From the NCBI GenBank assembly GCA_051531935.1, contig JAOPTR010000016.1:1-64000 (forward strand): 64,000 nt of DNA, written 5' to 3'. This document shows, one piece after another, positions 9,098-16,453 of this stretch. Positions within the stretch are counted from its first letter, which is position 1; every line of letters begins with the position of its first letter. Made by a program: the position numbers and the translations under genes. The notes below the pieces were generated by a model, which worked only from the letters and a program-made list of their open reading frames with translations, ran no database searches and was not told where the DNA came from. This DNA is from OCS116 sp051531935. GTDB lineage: Bacteria; Pseudomonadota; Alphaproteobacteria; Rhizobiales; OSC116.

Positions 9098-9367
9098 TTA
9101 GAACAAACCTTTCTTACTTATGTCCCAATTGTTTTTCTTAGCAAATTTCTCTACATCCTCATCAATACTCTCCAATAGGTAATAGAGAGTGTGAATATAA
9201 CCAATTTCCATTTCAGTACCAATTAACTGCCTATATAATTTGTAATACTGCACAGTGACTGGAGAAAAGCCGCCAATTGCTTTGCGTGTTAAATGGTATT
9301 TCTTCTCAACTGAATTAAAAACCTGCATATTTATATTATTTCCAGCCTGTACCTGCAATCGTGTCAC
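9098..9367 (-). CDS. Small hypothetical protein
   Basis: An 89-residue frame with no recognised domain. Met14 (MQVFNSVEKKYHL) is an alternative start. The sequence is Tyr/Lys-rich and probably helical, with an acidic-basic C-terminus (IDEDVEKFAKKNNWD). Size and character loosely recall the frame at 14354-14563, but no convincing alignment is visible. It stands alone between hipBA and the SbnI-like operon. Coding is plausible but not certain. Confidence 0.4.
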   Translation of the reverse strand: MTRLQVQAGNNINMQVFNSVEKKYHLTRKAIGGFSPVTVQYYKLYRQLIGTEMEIGYIHTLYYLLESIDEDVEKFAKKNNWDISKKGLF

Positions 9368-9861
9368 TTAAACTCAATATATAAAAAAATGGGCGTGTTC
9401 CGATGAATCCTATTTATTTAAACTGCTACAATATTAGTAGAATTCATTGGGTGAAAAACCATGAACATCAAAAAACTTAAAGTTGATTTACATTTTATTC
9501 TAGCATTGATTGAAAATATAATAATTTACTTTGCTGTAAGCAACTTGTTTTTAATAAAAAACAACCCCGAATCCCATTTTAATTAAAAACATTGCGTGTT
9601 TTACGGATCGTTTGTGAGTTCCTCATGCTATTCCCGCCCAGTCCTTCCTTACCTGTTCTAATTTTCTTATGTTGCAAAAAAATCCTTACTCAATAACGTT
9701 TTGAACATTCTTCGTACTTTTCAGAATAGTTTTAGAAAACCAATAAATTCAATAATTCAAATAGTTAGCTACCATTTTATTGACATCGAAGTCAGTATTT
9801 TGAACTTGAGCAGAATTATTATTAGACCATTGTAGAAGAAAAAACTATTTGGGAAATTGAA
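9368..9861. other. AT-rich intergenic region without a gene
   Basis: About 490 bp between the small minus-strand frame and the SbnI-like operon. No convincing coding frame, repeat or terminator was seen. The operon promoter should lie here; TTGACA at 9780-9785 is a possible -35 element, but no -10 element sits at proper spacing. Confidence 0.5.
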
Positions 9862-10290
9862 ATGAAAAATAAAAAAACATTTAAGAATGAACCTCGTATT
9901 TCACTTGTCCGCATAGATAAACTAATACCTCACGAAAACTTCGATCAAAACAAAGTAGATAACCTATCCAAAAAAATACTGTCCGAAAGCAAATGGAGCC
10001 ATCCCATAATAATAGATAATCAAGACTTCATAATTCTTGACGGCCATCATAGATTTAACGTTGCAATTCAACTGGGATTAATCCAAATACCATGCCTTTT
10101 AGTGGAATATGACGATCCAAGAATTTCAGTTGGTTCTTGGCGGAATTCACTATTTGTCAACCGTCAAGTTGTAAGAAACGCATCAACTTCAATTTTATTA
10201 CCAGTTAAAACAAGTATGCACAAATTTGATTTTGAGTTGCCATCAACTAATTTTAGCATCGCAAGTCTAAAAAGTGAAAAAGCAGCATGA
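9862..10290 (+). CDS. ParB/Srx-fold protein, SbnI/SerK-like (putative free-serine kinase)
   Basis: A 142-residue protein whose first ~100 residues match the ParB/sulfiredoxin fold: IDKLIPHENFDQNKVDNLSKKI, then ILDGHHRFNVAIQLG, which has the GHHR signature. In SbnI and archaeal SerK this fold uses a nucleotide to phosphorylate free L-serine, giving O-phosphoserine. Glu25 in PHEN is a candidate catalytic acid. It is shorter than SbnI and lacks an obvious C-terminal domain. The stop overlaps the start of the MFS gene (ATGA), and the third gene is SbnA-like, which uses O-phosphoserine. That context favours the kinase over a ParB partition role. Confidence 0.72.
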   Translation: MKNKKTFKNEPRISLVRIDKLIPHENFDQNKVDNLSKKILSESKWSHPIIIDNQDFIILDGHHRFNVAIQLGLIQIPCLLVEYDDPRISVGSWRNSLFVNRQVVRNASTSILLPVKTSMHKFDFELPSTNFSIASLKSEKAA

Positions 10291-11525
10291 GAACATCAAA
10301 CTTAACTCTTCTGCTTATATCAAACGCATTCGCCTCTGTTGGTGCTGGTGTTGGAATGATCGCTGCACCTTGGTTGATTTTGCAAGGACAAAATGGATTA
10401 GCAATTTTTACCGGGCTAGCAATGATATTGAATTTGGCCTTGTTCTTTTTTACTCCGTTTGTTGGCCCTATAATTGACAAATACTCCCGCAAGAAATTTA
10501 TGATTACTCTACGCATCATCTTTGTTTTTGTATTACTCGTCCTTTTTATTGAATATCAATACCAATTCTTCCAACAAAGTAATTTAGTAATAATTTCCTA
10601 TTATGTAATTGGAACTTTTTTCTATGCCATCAACATTCCTTTGCGAACGGCATTTGTTAAAGATTTATTTGGAAAAGAAGATCTCCTAAAAGTAAATTCA
10701 ATCCTAGAAATTGAAAATCAAATTGCTGCGGTGGTCACAGGGGGAGTATCCGTACTACTCATTGTATATTTTAGTCTCGATATTATAATCCTAGCAAATA
10801 TTATTTTTTATATATTAGCAATTATATTAATCCAAAAAATAAAACATCTTCCGTTAAAAACAGACACCCAAACCGCAGGTTTTTTAACTTCGCTCACTGC
10901 AGGTATAAAAGCTGCTCGGAGGAATGGAACAGAGACTGCCGTTTTGATGATTTCAATCATCCCTTACATTATTGTAATTCTCTTCGGCGTAATTTATCCG
11001 GTTGCTCTGATTAATATAGCTCAAGCATCTAATGAAACATACGCCTTAATCGAGCTATTGTTTGGCTTAGGGGCTGCAATCTGTGGCCTTCTACTTCTTT
11101 CCAAATTTAATAGTAAAACAAAACTAAAAAATATGTTGAGCTTGTCATTGTTTTTATTTTCCCTAACAACAATTCTTCAATGTTATTTCCCGACATATTG
11201 GGGGTTTATATTTCTTGCAACACTTTTTGGATTCAGTAATTCTTTCGTTAGAATCGCCCGCCAAACCTACCTAATGGAGAATATAGAGTCTACAGAATTG
11301 GGTCGACTCGGAGCGCTCTTACAAAGCTGGACAATGTTACTTAGAGCAATTTTTATGGCGATCATTAGTTTCTCTATAACCAATTTGGGCTCCCAAGCAG
11401 CAATTAATATCACTGTATTCATATCTACAGCGGCATTCTTGATATTAATGACAATACTACTAGCCGCAAAACCAACTCAAATGAAAATATGGAACAAAGG
11501 AAATCCAAATGACAGTTTTAAATAA
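10287..11525 (+). CDS. MFS transporter (probable exporter)
   Basis: A 412-residue, roughly 12-helix major facilitator protein. The first loop motif is FVGPIIDKYSRKKFM, equivalent to the MFS motif A (GxxxDrxGrr), and a long central loop follows residue 190. It resembles the MFS_3/enterobactin-exporter-like branch. It overlaps the upstream serine-kinase-like gene by 4 bp and the downstream PLP-enzyme gene by 17 bp, so all three are made together. Export of the pathway product is the simplest reading; import cannot be excluded. Confidence 0.82.
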   Translation: MRTSNLTLLLISNAFASVGAGVGMIAAPWLILQGQNGLAIFTGLAMILNLALFFFTPFVGPIIDKYSRKKFMITLRIIFVFVLLVLFIEYQYQFFQQSNLVIISYYVIGTFFYAINIPLRTAFVKDLFGKEDLLKVNSILEIENQIAAVVTGGVSVLLIVYFSLDIIILANIIFYILAIILIQKIKHLPLKTDTQTAGFLTSLTAGIKAARRNGTETAVLMISIIPYIIVILFGVIYPVALINIAQASNETYALIELLFGLGAAICGLLLLSKFNSKTKLKNMLSLSLFLFSLTTILQCYFPTYWGFIFLATLFGFSNSFVRIARQTYLMENIESTELGRLGALLQSWTMLLRAIFMAIISFSITNLGSQAAINITVFISTAAFLILMTILLAAKPTQMKIWNKGNPNDSFK

Positions 11526-12555
11526 TATGCTAGCCTCTATTGGCCACACACCAGTTTTGTCTTTATCCGATTTACTTCCAGAAGGTTCTGCAAAATTATT
11601 TGTGAAACTTGAAGGCTATAATCCAGGAGGCTCTATTAAAGACCGCCCAGCACTGAACATGATTAACAATGCTCTTGAAAAGGGACTTTTAAAACCCAAT
11701 GGAACAATAGTTGAATCAACATCGGGGAACCTGGGTGTAGCTCTTGCAATGATTTCAGCTATAAGAGGGTTTCGATGCATTATCGTCGTTGATCCCAGAA
11801 CCAGCCCTAATAATGTTGCAATGATTAAAGCTTTTGGTGCAGAAGTGGATATTGTCACCGAAAAAAACCCAATTGATGGAACCTACCAGGAAGCAAGAAT
11901 TAAGAGAACCAAATATCTCGCAGAAACTATACCTGGGGCTTATATGCCTTATCAATATGGGAACCCTGCAAATCCAGCTGCACATGTAAATACAACTGCT
12001 TGTGAAATCCTAAACGATTTTACTAGTGGACCAGATTCTGTCGTAATAGCAGTGTCAACCGCGGGCCAGGTAACAGGCATTGCTAGGGGGCTAAAAGAAC
12101 ATAATGCAAAAACCAAAATCATCGGTGTAGACGTAAAAGGATCTGTTGTATTTGGCGGTGAGAAAGGTCCTACTGCCGTTACGGGAATGGGACTAGGTTG
12201 GGTGCCAGAAAATTTGGACCCAGCACTGATTGATGAAGCCTATCTTGTAGAAACTCAACACTGTTTTTCTACGTCACGACTAATAGCCAAGAAGTTTGGT
12301 GTATTATTGGGAGGTTCCAGCGGTGCAAGTCTATTTGTTGCTATTAATCAAGCGTTAAAAATGCCCCAGGATAAAACGGTATTGGCGATCGCCTCAGATA
12401 GAGGTGAAAAATATTTGCAGGAATTTTACAATGACTCTTGGATGAAAGAAAAAAATCTTGATATAGTCGACGACTTTTCAAATATTATAAATTCAGCAAG
12501 GATCCTAAACGCTTATCGATATCCATCAAAGGAACCTTCCCCTAAGGCAGCTTAA
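11509..12555 (+). CDS. SbnA-like PLP-dependent enzyme (cysteine synthase superfamily)
   Basis: A 348-residue fold-type II PLP enzyme. The PLP-lysine region is EGYNPGGSIKDRPALNMI (Lys46), the substrate loop is ESTSGNLGVALAM, and the phosphate-binding loop is STAGQVTG. These features are closer to SbnA than to CysK/CysM. SbnA joins O-phosphoserine to glutamate, and an SbnB dehydrogenase then releases 2,3-diaminopropionate. No SbnB is present here, so the final product may be the adduct itself or another beta-substituted alanine. It is the last gene of the overlapping operon with an SbnI-like protein and an MFS transporter. Confidence 0.85.
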   Translation: MTVLNNMLASIGHTPVLSLSDLLPEGSAKLFVKLEGYNPGGSIKDRPALNMINNALEKGLLKPNGTIVESTSGNLGVALAMISAIRGFRCIIVVDPRTSPNNVAMIKAFGAEVDIVTEKNPIDGTYQEARIKRTKYLAETIPGAYMPYQYGNPANPAAHVNTTACEILNDFTSGPDSVVIAVSTAGQVTGIARGLKEHNAKTKIIGVDVKGSVVFGGEKGPTAVTGMGLGWVPENLDPALIDEAYLVETQHCFSTSRLIAKKFGVLLGGSSGASLFVAINQALKMPQDKTVLAIASDRGEKYLQEFYNDSWMKEKNLDIVDDFSNIINSARILNAYRYPSKEPSPKAA

Positions 12556-12596
12556 TTAAATCAACGTAAAGTTGAAATCTGAATTTACAAACCGTC

Positions 12597-12636
12597 ACCT
12601 CTCCATTATTTTGTCTTTATAATTTAATGGAGAGGT
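12597..12636 (+). promoter_or_regulatory. 12-bp stem-loop that contains the LysR ribosome binding site
   Basis: Perfect 12-nt arms, acctctccatta at 12597-12608 and taatggagaggt at 12625-12636, are separated by 16 nt. The right arm contains ggagagg, the Shine-Dalgarno sequence of the LysR gene starting at 12645. As RNA the stem would hide that site. As DNA it could be a LysR dyad for autoregulation. A terminator role is less likely because no T run follows. Confidence 0.75.
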
Positions 12637-12644
12637 CCCCTAAA

Positions 12645-13565
12645 ATGCAAAATCTACCACCCTTGAATGGATTTAGAGCGTTTGTTTCCGTTGCAAATCA
12701 CATGAGTTTTTCAGCTGCTTCGAAAGAATTATCGATCTCACGAAGTGGAGTTAGCCACCATATAAAATCCCTCGAAGTCTATTTTGGTTTTCAGCTATTC
12801 CATCGTCATGTCAATAAAATAACTTTGACTATTGAAGGCGAGAAAATGTTACCTTCGATTGTTAAAGCGTTTGAACTAATAACTGACGTGGTTGACGAAA
12901 TAACCAAGGATAGCGGTGATATATCCGTCCATATGACATCAAGTTTCGCAATTAGCTGGATGATGCCTAAATTTTTCAATTTCGAAGCCAGATACCCAAA
13001 GATTAACGTTAACATAAGTGAGGGACCAGAAAGCCATATTGAAAACAAATATTATGATTTAAAAATCGTATATTCTGAATCAAGCATGGAAATCCCTCCG
13101 TTAATTGAAGAATGGATGATCCCAGTCTGTTCTCCTGATTACTTCAATAGCAATAAAATATCCATAAAAAGGTTTTCAGAAAATCGACTATTATTGAATT
13201 CTCGCAATGGCATGGACTGGAAAGCATGGTCTAAGTCTATGAAAATTGACGGAGATGACTTTGACAGGCATGTATCTCAGGCGATGAAATTATCTACAGA
13301 TTCTTCCGCAATTGAGATGGCGATTTCAGGACTTGGAATAGCTCTAGCTAATGTTAATTATGTAACATCGGAACTGACTAATAAAACATTGGTCCCCGCT
13401 CTACCCGTGACGCCCTTTTTATTAGGAGCCCACTATTTGGATTACAAAAAACATCTTGTGAGCGGCGCCACATTGTCATTAATTAAATGGCTTCAGTCAG
13501 AAGGAGAAAAATCTAAAAACTTTATTATTGAATTTACGGAGGCATTAGAAATAAATAATATTTGA
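12645..13565 (+). CDS. LysR-type transcriptional regulator (GcvA-like)
   Basis: A 306-residue LysR protein from ATG 12645 (MQNLPPLNGFRAFVSVANH). This start is preferred over ATG 12627 because ggagagg sits at proper distance and the family usually begins so. The winged HTH is SFSAASKELSISRSGVSHHIKSLE, and an effector domain follows from about residue 90 (SGDISVHMTSSFAISWMMPKF). It lies 89 bp after the SbnA-like operon on the same strand and before the LuxI-like gene, so it is a likely regulator of both. Effector unknown. Confidence 0.85.
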   Translation: MQNLPPLNGFRAFVSVANHMSFSAASKELSISRSGVSHHIKSLEVYFGFQLFHRHVNKITLTIEGEKMLPSIVKAFELITDVVDEITKDSGDISVHMTSSFAISWMMPKFFNFEARYPKINVNISEGPESHIENKYYDLKIVYSESSMEIPPLIEEWMIPVCSPDYFNSNKISIKRFSENRLLLNSRNGMDWKAWSKSMKIDGDDFDRHVSQAMKLSTDSSAIEMAISGLGIALANVNYVTSELTNKTLVPALPVTPFLLGAHYLDYKKHLVSGATLSLIKWLQSEGEKSKNFIIEFTEALEINNI

Positions 13566-13722
13566 AAAAGGTGGTGAGAAAAACTGACCACGCTGTTAAA
13601 TTTATGAAATTGAATAAAGTTTGCTTTTCCGTAAGTATTGTAGCTAGTGGAAATTCGGTAAGCCAAATCAATTTAGAATAAAACTCACAACAATAATTTT
13701 TATCGGATTAATTGGAATCAAC

Positions 13723-14340
13723 ATGAACATCGTTGTTAATCGGGATAATAGGATAGAATATTTAGGGCTAATTGATCAATCATTCAAGCTTCGCCATAAA
13801 TCACCAAACCTCAAAAATATAGACCCACGAAATTTTAAAAGAGAAAGCGATGAGTTTGATACGATTGAAGAAGTCCATTATATTCTCAAAACAAACAACT
13901 TCGGTGTTGTATTAGCCTGCTTGCGCCTTTACCCCATAAGTTTGTCAAACCTTACAACAGTGGCGAAAGTTGAAGAATATACTGCAATTCCTAAGATATT
14001 TGACAGTCATTTTTGGAAATGTGACAAATTCGTTTTTAGCAACGAAAATCTTTCAGAGAAAAAGAAAAAACTAGTGGCTCAAGGCTTAATTGACTCCCTA
14101 TGCGAGCTTGGTCTTGTATATGAAGCAACAAAGATTCAATTTGTCCTCACTCCAGAAGTAGTTGATGTTTTTGAAGAAAGTAATTTGGAGTTTTGCCAAA
14201 GTAATTTACCAAACGGCCTTCAAGAGAATGTCGGATGGTTTAAACCAACTATTATAACACTCAACCAACTTCGGGATATCTCGAAATTCAAAACCTCTCA
14301 AGTCAAGGTAGCTCCACTAATATATGCTTCGGGGTTTTAG
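13723..14340 (+). CDS. LuxI-like (acyl-homoserine-lactone synthase family) acyltransferase, divergent
   Basis: A 205-residue protein with the LuxI layout: Arg24 in KLRHK, the acidic triad Glu41/Asp43/Asp46 in RESDEFDT, Arg68 in LRLYP, and a GNAT-like fold length. Conserved LuxI positions that normally read WExSR are WKCDK here (Lys99, Lys102), and the usual F/W near residues 28-34 are absent. It is therefore a distant family member that may acylate something other than S-adenosylmethionine. It follows the LysR gene by 157 bp. No LuxR partner or clear lux box was seen nearby. Confidence 0.6.
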   Translation: MNIVVNRDNRIEYLGLIDQSFKLRHKSPNLKNIDPRNFKRESDEFDTIEEVHYILKTNNFGVVLACLRLYPISLSNLTTVAKVEEYTAIPKIFDSHFWKCDKFVFSNENLSEKKKKLVAQGLIDSLCELGLVYEATKIQFVLTPEVVDVFEESNLEFCQSNLPNGLQENVGWFKPTIITLNQLRDISKFKTSQVKVAPLIYASGF

Positions 14341-14353
14341 TAAAGGATATAAT

Positions 14354-14563
14354 TTATTGTAAAGAGTTCTTATTTTGAAATTCTTCGAAATCACAAATCA
14401 GACTTTTCATCAATGCATCGCAAGTCTCCAAAGGATCAAATTTCAGCTCAGATTCCATAAATATTTGATATGCCTTATAAATATATTCAGTTTGACGAGA
14501 TAATGTTCCAATAGTTTGCTTTAATTCGAAATACTTCATTTCAACTTCATTTTTCATTTTCAC
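14354..14563 (-). CDS. Small helical hypothetical protein
   Basis: A 69-residue, strongly helical frame (KYFELKQTIGTLSRQTEYIYKAYQIF, then a region ending LICDFEEFQNKN). No domain recognised. It converges on the LuxI-like gene with a 13-bp gap. The codons look natural and the composition is protein-like, but nothing else supports expression. Confidence 0.4.
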   Translation of the reverse strand: MKMKNEVEMKYFELKQTIGTLSRQTEYIYKAYQIFMESELKFDPLETCDALMKSLICDFEEFQNKNSLQ

Positions 14564-14808
14564 TTTGACTCAGCTATTATTATCAATAACTTTAACTCTA
14601 ACAGTTATTGCAAAAAATTTATAAAAATAGTCACAGGATAGATAAACTAATCATGTCTACATATAACATACAAATCCAAAGTTTCTTATGGAAAACCTGA
14701 TGTGTCTATTAAATCGGGGGCGGTTCATACTAAACATGATGCGCTAGTAAATTAAGTCAATGATATATTGTTAAATGTTAACTAACAATAACCATTAAAC
14801 ACCGATCC

Positions 14809-14880
14809 ATGGTAGAGTAGATCTCACGCGAATATAAACTTAGGTGAAGTGGTCTCGTTTTTAAACCACAAACCTACCAT
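14809..14880 (+). promoter_or_regulatory. Nested stem-loop in the leader of the Sel1-repeat gene
   Basis: Outer arms atggtag (14809-14815) and ctaccat (14874-14880) enclose an inner hairpin, gtggt (14849-14853) with accac (14865-14869), flanked by tagg and ccta. It ends 33 nt before the ATG at 14914. It may be a structured leader or a protein-binding site. The rest of 14564-14913 shows no gene. Confidence 0.4.
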
Positions 14881-14913
14881 TCAAAATAAATTAAATAATT
14901 ACATAAAAATATT

Positions 14914-15189
14914 ATGAACGAAATAGAACATAAGCGACGTGAAGCTAGAGAAGCTCACAAAAATGGTGATTATGACTTAGCCTTTAAGATAGGCAATGAA
15001 CTCGCTGCAACCGGCGACGCATCAGCACAGTACAATATTGCCGGATATTTTGAAAATGGCTTTAGCGTGGATAAAGATAGAGAAATTGCAATTAAATTCT
15101 TCAGGCAATCAGCAATGAATGGGTTTAATCCCGCAATTGAAAAGCTTAAAATAATTGAATTGAATTTCGACTCATATATGAAAAGTTAA
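14914..15189 (+). CDS. Short Sel1-repeat protein
   Basis: A 91-residue protein with about two Sel1/TPR-like helical repeats: GDYDLAFKIGNELAATGDASAQYNIAGYFENG, then REIAIKFFRQSAMNGFNPAIEKL. The SAQYNIAGYFENG and AMNGF patterns are typical of Sel1 repeats, which mediate protein-protein contacts. No signal peptide. It is much shorter than most Sel1 proteins. Partner unknown. Confidence 0.7.
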   Translation: MNEIEHKRREAREAHKNGDYDLAFKIGNELAATGDASAQYNIAGYFENGFSVDKDREIAIKFFRQSAMNGFNPAIEKLKIIELNFDSYMKS

Positions 15190-15201
15190 AGTTAATAAAC
15201 A

Positions 15202-15942
15202 TTAAAAGTAACATCTTGGACTTCTACCTCCAGGTCGGCTATATGCACTTCTTCCACCGCAACGTCCACCTCGTTTAGTCCTGTCATACGGGCAGTCACA
15301 TGTGCCATAATAAGGCGCTCTTATCGGTCCTGTACGCTTAGGTGATTTTGCTACGAATGGTATAAACAATTTCAGCTTTGGTTTTTTGTCAGCAAGTAAA
15401 TCACCTCGAATCCAACCAACCTTATTTGTTTTAGGCATTTCAATTTGGAACCAGTTTCTATCAATACTAATATATGAAATTTTTGTACCTAGTTTTAAAT
15501 TACCTACTTTGGCACTCTTAATAGTTGGTTTTGCCCTTACATTTACTGAGTTTTTGGAAATGTATTTAAAGCCCAAAGGAGAGTTGATTTTTGGAAGTAC
15601 ATTTACTTGATTGTTCATTTTTTTCTGCAACGAACTCAAGACTTTAACTGGTTTTGTTTCCACCACTTCAGGAGGTTTTATTTTCAAAATGGGAACGACA
15701 GTTGAAACGACTTGTCTAATAATGTTGTTTTTAATGGCAGGATCGACCAACAAAGATTCATTAGGTTTATCCCTATTATTAATTGATCTAGGTATTTCTG
15801 TCGATGTTGATTGTTGCTGCAAGATTTTTAGTGATTTTGACTGGTCTATACGAATTGGTTTTTCTTCGTCATCAGATAATAACACAATGCCAAAAATTGC
15901 GGCCATAACCCAACCAGAATATTGTACAAATTTTTTTGCCAT
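15202..15942 (-). CDS. Membrane-anchored bacterial SH3 protein with Cys/Gly-rich tail
   Basis: A 246-residue protein with an N-terminal membrane segment (YSGWVMAAIFGIVLL), a low-complexity linker, an SH3b domain at about residues 128-190 (NSVNVRAKPTIKSAKVGNL, then GWIRGDLL), and a C-terminal tail beginning YGTCDCPYDRTKRGGRC with further Arg/Gly and Cys. The tail pattern (CxCPYD...RCGGRSAY) occurs at the ends of several SH3b or nuclease-type secreted proteins and may bind metal. Probably periplasmic and cell-wall-associated. Precise role unknown. Confidence 0.7.
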   Translation of the reverse strand: MAKKFVQYSGWVMAAIFGIVLLSDDEEKPIRIDQSKSLKILQQQSTSTEIPRSINNRDKPNESLLVDPAIKNNIIRQVVSTVVPILKIKPPEVVETKPVKVLSSLQKKMNNQVNVLPKINSPLGFKYISKNSVNVRAKPTIKSAKVGNLKLGTKISYISIDRNWFQIEMPKTNKVGWIRGDLLADKKPKLKLFIPFVAKSPKRTGPIRAPYYGTCDCPYDRTKRGGRCGGRSAYSRPGGRSPRCYF

Positions 15943-16034
15943 TACTATTCATTTCCAATAAAAAACTTATGGTATTATTAGGAACTAAATAAATTTAAGT
16001 TGCAAGTCCCATGTAAATTTTAGCAAGCATTAAT

Positions 16035-16152
16035 GTTTAGAATGAATGGCTCCGGATTTCACAGACATTCCAACCCATCAATGTTCTTGAATGAGCAAAG
16101 CTAACTTTGAATCGTATCTTTCTAGCAGGCGTGTACCATGTGGCATGAGGTA
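16035..16152 (-). pseudogene. Relic of a second VirB10/TrbI gene
   Basis: The minus strand reads YLMPHGTRLLERYDSK at 16105-16152, which matches LLIPQGTRILGKYDSK of the intact TrbI at 18495-19772. After a one-base deletion the next frame reads KVSFAHSRTLMGWNV, matching KVSFGQSRALVVWQR. Nucleotide identity is obvious by eye (cgtgtacc, ctaactt, tgaatc blocks). Only about 40 codons remain. Confidence 0.75.
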
Positions 16153-16222
16153 TTTCCCAACATATGGCCTACTACAATGTAAGCAGCGAATATGCTCAAT
16201 TTTCAAGGAAAGATAACACAAT

Positions 16223-16447
16223 ATGCATAAACAAAAACAGACCATTACGAAACATAAGATAACTGATGAGCTTGTCGACAAGGCTATGGTTTGGCTTGTT
16301 TCCGCCATAAAAACTTGTGCGATTGAAAATACAATGCAAACGCTTATCAAAACACTTTTATTCATCGAAAAAGAACGCGTCAATCATCCTGACTTGAAGG
16401 ATGAACAGCGTAAATTAGATAATTTAATGGCTAAGTATAGTGACTAA
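16223..16447 (+). CDS. Small hypothetical helical protein
   Basis: A 74-residue frame with natural codons and a possible ribosome binding site (aaggaaag) before ATG 16223. It is predicted mostly helical (ELVDKAMVWLVSAIKTCAIENTM, then HPDLKDEQRKLDNLMAKY). No family recognised. It converges on hipA of the second toxin-antitoxin pair with a 6-bp gap. Confidence 0.45.
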   Translation: MHKQKQTITKHKITDELVDKAMVWLVSAIKTCAIENTMQTLIKTLLFIEKERVNHPDLKDEQRKLDNLMAKYSD

Positions 16448-16453
16448 TTTCGT

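Noticed and set aside
9862..10290. Partition ParB protein
   Set aside because: Only the ParB/Srx fold with GHHR is present, without a DNA-binding HTH, and it is operonic with an SbnA-like enzyme.
13566..13722. Possible lux box before the LuxI-like gene
   Set aside because: Only weak direct-repeat similarity (tccgtaag/ttcggtaag); no 20-bp dyad of lux-box type and no LuxR gene.
16078..16383. 101-codon minus-strand frame as a complete gene
   Set aside because: Only the last ~24 residues resemble a real family (VirB10), and the rest is antisense of the small plus-strand gene; treated as a relic.
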